From positions 1-8,268 of the forward strand of contig JAICYE010000071.1 of the NCBI GenBank assembly GCA_025934385.1: DNA of 8,268 nucleotides. Direction: 5' to 3'. Shown here in pieces: positions 4,842 through 8,268 of the stretch. The stretch is from Acidimicrobiia bacterium. GTDB taxonomy: Bacteria > Actinomycetota > Acidimicrobiia > IMCC26256 > BP-133. Below the pieces are notes generated by a model. The model did no database searches. It was not told the DNA's origin and worked only from the letters and a program-made list of their open reading frames with translations. Position 1 is the stretch's first letter; the number at the start of each line of letters is the position of its first letter. The translations under genes and the position numbers were made by a program.

Positions 4842-5918
4842 TCACGCCCCGGCGTCCGCCGGCGCCTTCGTCCCGGTGGCCTTTCCGTTGGTCGGTGCCG
4901 CTTTGGTGGCGTCACTGACGTCGACCACGGTGCCGGGGTTGTGGTTGGGGATGTCGCGGTCGGGCCATTCCTGCCAGGGGAAGCGGCCGAGTGCCTTGTC
5001 GATCGGATAGCGCAGCCGGCCGTGGTTCTTCATGTAGTGCCACACGAAGTGGATCGAGAAGCACTGCGGGCGGACCCAGAAGCCGGACGGGATCGGGTCG
5101 ACCGGCGCCGGCTCGTCGATCTTCACCTCGGCGGCGCACGAGCCCTCGCCGTCCTCGTAGGCCATGCGGGCGAGGACCGTGCCGTCCCGCTCGGCGATCT
5201 GCGTCTCGCCGGTCATGATCGTGTTCCAGGGGATGCCGGGCATGGCCGGCGTCCCGCTGTGGACGGGCCCGACGTGCCAGGCCAGCGCCGTCGGCGCCCC
5301 GACGAGCCGGGCGAGGTTGCGGGTCGTGTCGGCGGCCCACAGCCGGTAGTACTCCATGTCGCGGTTGAACCAGCCCCGGGGGAAGACCCACGTCGGGTAG
5401 GCCGGCCAGCAGCAGCCGCCCAGCACCAGGTTCACCCTGGCCGCCACCATGCGGCGGGCGGTGCGCCCCCGGGCCGTCTCCCAGCCGCAGGCCAGGCCAA
5501 CGGTGCCGAGGGGGTGGGTGAAGACGCCGTCGTCCTGCCCCCGGGTGTAGTAGTTGTACTCCCAGACGCTGGGCTCGTCCTTGTCGTGGAGGTTGGTGGT
5601 CCCGTCAGGGTCGGCCAGCACGTAGGTGTTGCGGGTGTCGCCGCCCCGCTTGGCCAGGAACCCGCCGCCGACGCTGCAGTCCAGTTCCCGGGCCAGGTTC
5701 ACGAGCATCTGGTAAGGCGCCCCGTCGACCGGGGCGGCGGCGTTGCGCAGCCGCTGGTCGTAGACGTTGGGGGAGTTGAAGCCCTCGGGCAGGATGATGA
5801 CGTCGGGGTTGTGCTCCCGCGCCGCGTCCCGCACCAGCTCCTCGCAGCGCTTCAGGTTCCAGTCGACCTCGGCGACCCGCAGGGCGGGCTGGACGGCGGC
5901 GATCTTGATCGTCTTCAT
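4842..5918 (-). CDS. Nitrilase-superfamily carbon-nitrogen hydrolase
   Basis: The gene encodes 358 residues, ATG to TGA. The catalytic triad of the superfamily is visible in order: Glu45 in VIILPEGFN, Lys113 in NLHDKDEPS, and Cys144 in GLACGWET. Glu120 in WEYNYY is at the place of the second conserved glutamate. The opening IKIAAVQPALRVAEVDWNL is the usual first strand and helix. Members cleave nitriles, amides or carbamoyl groups through a cysteine thioester. The Cys-Gly-Trp-Glu nucleophile motif does not directly match the common C-W-E (nitrilase) or C-Y-D (amidase/carbamoylase) patterns, so the branch is undecided. The protein is longer than the usual 260-310 residues. An extra aromatic and charged region (about 275-335: FWVRPQCFSIHFVWHYMK...) precedes a Lys/Thr/Ala tail that is probably disordered. 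A strong ribosome binding site (AAGGAGA, 5926-5932) lies 7 nt upstream inside the preceding gene, and the ATG overlaps that gene's stop (ATGA). It is the second gene of a two-gene operon. Confidence 0.92.
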   Translation of the reverse strand: MKTIKIAAVQPALRVAEVDWNLKRCEELVRDAAREHNPDVIILPEGFNSPNVYDQRLRNAAAPVDGAPYQMLVNLARELDCSVGGGFLAKRGGDTRNTYVLADPDGTTNLHDKDEPSVWEYNYYTRGQDDGVFTHPLGTVGLACGWETARGRTARRMVAARVNLVLGGCCWPAYPTWVFPRGWFNRDMEYYRLWAADTTRNLARLVGAPTALAWHVGPVHSGTPAMPGIPWNTIMTGETQIAERDGTVLARMAYEDGEGSCAAEVKIDEPAPVDPIPSGFWVRPQCFSIHFVWHYMKNHGRLRYPIDKALGRFPWQEWPDRDIPNHNPGTVVDVSDATKAAPTNGKATGTKAPADAGA

Positions 5919-7393
5919 CCGACTGTCTCCTTTACCGGGGACGGGCGTCCTCGTGTGATCTCGCCTTCTTCGGGGAGCAGGTCGCTGCGCTGGGGGACGG
6001 CCGCCGCGCCGGACCGGCCGCTCCAGGCATCCCAGCTGTGGCCCAGGACCCGCTTGCCCCGGACGATGCGGCCGAGGTCGCGGTAGAGCCGGGCTTTGGT
6101 GACCAGTTCGTCGACGACGTCCTTCGCCACCAGAGCTTTGCGGTAAGCCGGGTTGACGAAGGCGTTGGCCGTCCAGTGGATGAGGTGCGGGTAGCTGAGC
6201 AGCGCCTCGGCCGACTGGGTGCGGCTGAACGTGTCACCGAGCTGGCGGGACTTGGTGAAGTTCGGCTGGATGTTCTTGAACATCTCCAGCTCGACCGGCG
6301 AGACGGGGTGGGTGCGGCTCAGCCGCAGGGCGAAGTGGTAGCTGACGATGCAGTCCCGGTCGCGCTGGAGTTCCCAGTCGTAGACCCGATTATCCAGCCA
6401 GGTCGGGTTGTCGAGGGCAGCGGCGGCGGCCATGCCGAGGCGCCGGCCGTAGTAGATGGCGTCCCGCACCCCCTGGGCGATGACCGGGTCCTTGAAGTGG
6501 CCGGCGTCGCCGACGAGGGCCCAGCCCGGACCGCTCGAGCGGCGGAAGTAGGAGAAGGGGTCGGCGGCCTTGCGGAGCTTGGTCCGGGGTGCCCCGCCGG
6601 CGATGCGGTGCAAGAGCAGCGGGTACTGTTGGAGCCGCTCGTTCCAGTGCTGCAGGCCCTGGTCGAACAGGGCCACCTGCTCCCGGGGCGGCATGAACAG
6701 CACGAGCCCCCCGTTGTCGCAGGTGGGGAAGTACATCCCCAGGGTGTCGCCCACCCGCCACTGGTAGAGCGTCTGGCGCTCCCGGCTGCCGGCCGGGTGG
6801 GGGTCGTCGACGTACATGAACACGAGGCCCCGGCCGTTCTCGTTGCGCCGGTAGGGCTTACCCGCTCCGACGGCCTGGGCCACGGTGGAGCGGCGCCCGT
6901 CGGCCCCGATCAGCAGCTTGGTGTCGATCGTGCCGGTGTTGCCCTTGCGGTCGGCCCACGTCACGGCCGAGACCCGGCCGCCCTTCCACTCCACGCCGGT
7001 GAACTTCGTCGCTTCCCGTACGTCGGCGCCGGCCCGGCGGGCGGTATCGACGAGGATGGCGTCGAGGGTCGTCCGCCTCGGGCACATGCCGAAGTCGAAC
7101 CCGTCGACCGGCGTGTAGTGCCAGCTCACGTCGACGCCGCCGTGGTTCATCAGGACGTAGGGGTGCGTCGGCGACCCGGTGGCCAGCAAGGGCTCGAGTG
7201 CCCCGAGGGCGGCGAGCTCGGCCACGCAGGTGGGGAAGATCACGTGCGTCGACAGCGTGTCGGACGGGAACGTCCCGGCGTCGAGCACGATGACCTTCCG
7301 GCCCCGGCGGGCCAGTTCGGTGGCGGCCGGCGACCCGGCCACCCGGGCGCCCACGACGACGACGTCGGCCTCTTCCCGGATCCCCGCAGCCAT
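5915..7393 (-). CDS. FAD-dependent oxidoreductase (class A flavoprotein monooxygenase / geranylgeranyl-reductase-like fold)
   Basis: The gene encodes 492 residues. Residues 11-40 are the FAD-binding Rossmann start, VVVVGARVAGSPAA...KVIVLDAG, with the variant G15-x-R-x-x-G20 that is typical of actinobacterial members. The DG motif is LLIGADGRRSTVA (160-172) and the ribityl-binding GD motif is WALVGDAGHFKDP (291-303), followed by QGVRDAIYYGRRL. This order fits p-hydroxybenzoate-hydroxylase-type monooxygenases and related FixC-like reductases. Sequence alone does not decide between hydroxylation and saturation or desaturation. The C-terminal part (about 330-492) is long and helical, ending in an Arg/Pro/Glu-rich tail. 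There is no signal peptide. The start at 7393 is chosen because GGAGGGA (7401-7407) lies 7 nt upstream and the flavin motif follows at once; the frame stays open for about 800 nt further upstream but there lies antisense to the regulator gene. It is the first gene of the operon with the nitrilase and is divergent from the PucR-like regulator. Confidence 0.92.
   Translation of the reverse strand: MAAGIREEADVVVVGARVAGSPAATELARRGRKVIVLDAGTFPSDTLSTHVIFPTCVAELAALGALEPLLATGSPTHPYVLMNHGGVDVSWHYTPVDGFDFGMCPRRTTLDAILVDTARRAGADVREATKFTGVEWKGGRVSAVTWADRKGNTGTIDTKLLIGADGRRSTVAQAVGAGKPYRRNENGRGLVFMYVDDPHPAGSRERQTLYQWRVGDTLGMYFPTCDNGGLVLFMPPREQVALFDQGLQHWNERLQQYPLLLHRIAGGAPRTKLRKAADPFSYFRRSSGPGWALVGDAGHFKDPVIAQGVRDAIYYGRRLGMAAAAALDNPTWLDNRVYDWELQRDRDCIVSYHFALRLSRTHPVSPVELEMFKNIQPNFTKSRQLGDTFSRTQSAEALLSYPHLIHWTANAFVNPAYRKALVAKDVVDELVTKARLYRDLGRIVRGKRVLGHSWDAWSGRSGAAAVPQRSDLLPEEGEITRGRPSPVKETVG
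5926..5932 (-). promoter_or_regulatory. Ribosome binding site for the nitrilase, inside the upstream coding region
   Basis: On the minus strand AAGGAGA sits 7 nt before the nitrilase ATG and encodes part of the last residues (VKETVG) of the FAD oxidoreductase. With the ATGA overlap it indicates coupled translation and roughly matched output of the two enzymes. Confidence 0.8.
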
Positions 7394-7431
7394 GGCCCGC
7401 TCCCTCCGCGTCGGTTCCGTGCCCCCCTGGA

Positions 7432-7444
7432 ACCTGCCAGGTCG
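7432..7444. promoter_or_regulatory. Candidate operator box 1 in the divergent intergenic region
   Basis: ACCTGCCAGGTCG; its first 11 bases, ACCTG-C-CAGGT, are a perfect 5-bp dyad around one central base. It is repeated exactly 30 bp downstream (box 2). It lies 39 nt upstream of the FAD oxidoreductase ATG, where a repressor or activator of that operon could bind. The link to the PucR-like protein is inference. Confidence 0.5.
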
Positions 7445-7461
7445 GACGGCGGGGCGCACCC

Positions 7462-7474
7462 ACCTGCCAGATCG
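7462..7474. promoter_or_regulatory. Candidate operator box 2, direct repeat of box 1
   Basis: ACCTGCCAGATCG, 12 of 13 bases identical to box 1 and in the same orientation with a 30-bp period, about three helical turns. One base breaks the dyad (CAGAT instead of CAGGT). It lies 60 bp before the regulator's ATG. Confidence 0.5.
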
Positions 7475-7518
7475 AACTCCGGGCCGGTTCCTCCACCTCC
7501 CAGCGCGAATCGACGGCG

Positions 7519-7524
7519 TACCCT
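7519..7524 (+). promoter_or_regulatory. -10-like element of the regulator gene
   Basis: TACCCT fits TANNNT and ends 10 nt before the ATG at 7535, so the 5' leader would be only a few nt. No ribosome binding site precedes the ATG. No clear TANNNT box could be placed for the opposite-strand FAD operon in this 141-bp gap. Confidence 0.4.
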
Positions 7525-7534
7525 GGGGCCCACC

Positions 7535-8268
7535 ATGGGTGAGAGCGAGGTACGAACGGGGGCCCGGGTGAAGCCGGCGAACGTCGTGCGGCTGCGGGAG
7601 CAGATCTCGAACCTCCACAGCCTGTTCGTGCTGTCGATGATGATGACGGAGAGCCGCGACGAGGACGAGATCCTCAGCCTGGCCGTCACCTCCGTCGCCT
7701 CCCTCGGCCCCTGCACGGTCGAGGGCGCCTACCGGCCGGTCGCCGACGCTTCCCTCGAGCGCTTCCGGGAGCCGGCTGGGCGGCGGCGCAAGGCCGTCAC
7801 GGCCGCGCTCGCCGCGCTCGGCGCCGACGACGGCCCGGTCAACGTGCCCGGCGCCGCCTGGGGTTTCGCCTTGGCCCTCCGCAGCCTCGGTGGCCACTGG
7901 GGCTGGCTGGTGGTCGGCGCCCCGGCGGAGCCGACCGCCGACGAGCAGTTCCTGCTCACGGTCCTGGCCCACCAGACCGGCAGCGCGCTCGAGAACGCCA
8001 CCCTCCATCGACGGGAACGGGCCGGGGCCGCCGAGCTGGCCCAGGTCAACGCCGAGCTGGCGTCGGTCAACGAGCAGCTGGCGGCCACGGTGGCCGACCT
8101 GGAACGGACGGCCACCATCCACGAGGCGCTCACCCGGGTGTCGGCGTCCGGGGCCGGGTACGGCGGAATCGCCGCCACCGTCCCCGCGCACACCGGCTCC
8201 CCGGTGGTGGTCGAGGACCGGTTCGGCAACCTCCGGGCCGGGGCCGGGCCCGGCCGGCCCGACCCCTA
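7535..8268 (+). CDS. PucR-like transcriptional regulator with N-terminal GAF domain (C-terminus outside window)
   Basis: 244 codons are present and the frame is open at the right edge. Residues about 28-155 look like a GAF sensor domain: SLFVLSMMMTESRDEDEILS at the start, GHWGWLVVGAP in the core, and the closing helix DEQFLLTVLAHQTGSALENA. A coiled-coil helix follows (about 157-192, ELAQVNAELASVNEQLAATV), with regular hydrophobic spacing suited to dimerisation. From about 195 a second sensor segment begins: HEALTRVSASGAGYGG, then PVVVEDRFGNLRAG and GPGRPDP. This matches the middle region of PucR/CdaR-like regulators, which normally end in a winged-helix (HTH_30) DNA-binding domain; that part is not in the window. 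The ATG at 7535 is preferred to the in-frame GTG at 7568 because a -10-like box fits a short-leader transcript, but neither start has a good ribosome binding site. It is divergent from the FAD oxidoreductase-nitrilase operon, the usual arrangement for a local regulator. Confidence 0.82.
   Translation, partial: MGESEVRTGARVKPANVVRLREQISNLHSLFVLSMMMTESRDEDEILSLAVTSVASLGPCTVEGAYRPVADASLERFREPAGRRRKAVTAALAALGADDGPVNVPGAAWGFALALRSLGGHWGWLVVGAPAEPTADEQFLLTVLAHQTGSALENATLHRRERAGAAELAQVNAELASVNEQLAATVADLERTATIHEALTRVSASGAGYGGIAATVPAHTGSPVVVEDRFGNLRAGAGPGRPDP

Noticed and set aside
4941..6086. Long plus-strand open frame opposite the nitrilase
   Set aside because: It is Val/Gly/Asp/Arg-rich with no family motif, and is mirrored by the nitrilase with its complete catalytic triad on the other strand. 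It is a high-GC shadow.
7394..8191. Upstream in-frame extension of the FAD oxidoreductase to about 758 residues
   Set aside because: It runs antisense to the regulator gene and reads as low-complexity Gly/Arg text. The flavin motif and the ribosome binding site fix the start at 7393.

Overview
The window is very GC-rich (about 70% by eye). It has ATGA/GTGA start-stop overlaps, GTG starts, several promoters placed for leaderless transcripts, a DUF222 (13E12-type) gene, an LPXTG wall protein and a PucR-like regulator. Together these point to an Actinomycetota chromosome. The DxDxDGNNGCGN-type wall protein and the style of the regulator would suit Acidimicrobiia or a neighbouring lineage, but that finer placement is inference. 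No tRNA, rRNA, CRISPR array, transposase or phage gene is visible.

Left part (1-1436): the N-terminal two-thirds or so of a DUF222/HNH-type protein runs off the left edge on the minus strand. It is divergent from an orphan 242-residue protein with an N-terminal CxxC/CxxC zinc ribbon. Each of the two genes has a TANNNT -10 box about 7 nt before its ATG and no Shine-Dalgarno sequence.

Middle (1437-4786, plus strand): a two-domain glyoxalase-like (VOC, Cfp30B-type) gene overlaps by 4 nt the remnant of an AHSA1/SRPBCC gene. The remnant has lost its central part through an out-of-frame deletion. After an 18-bp tandem repeat with a small hairpin comes a secreted, Asp/Asn-rich, cysteine-containing protein with an LPRTG sortase signal, closed by two back-to-back hairpins. 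Then come a GNAT acetyltransferase and a class I SAM O-methyltransferase, coupled by an ATGA overlap.

Right part (4787-8268): a 53-bp near-perfect hairpin separates the O-methyltransferase from a converging minus-strand pair. That pair is an FAD-dependent oxidoreductase followed, with an ATGA overlap, by a nitrilase-superfamily C-N hydrolase. Divergent from it is the start of a GAF/PucR-type regulator, cut by the right edge. The 141-bp shared intergenic region holds two ACCTGCCAG-TCG boxes exactly 30 bp apart. The simplest reading is a small catabolic or modification operon (flavin oxidation plus C-N hydrolysis) controlled by its divergent regulator. The substrate cannot be read from the sequence. 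I see no clear evidence of a wholly new defence or mobile system. The items most worth checking are this regulator-operon unit, the deleted AHSA1 gene, the leaderless promoter pattern and the large hairpins.
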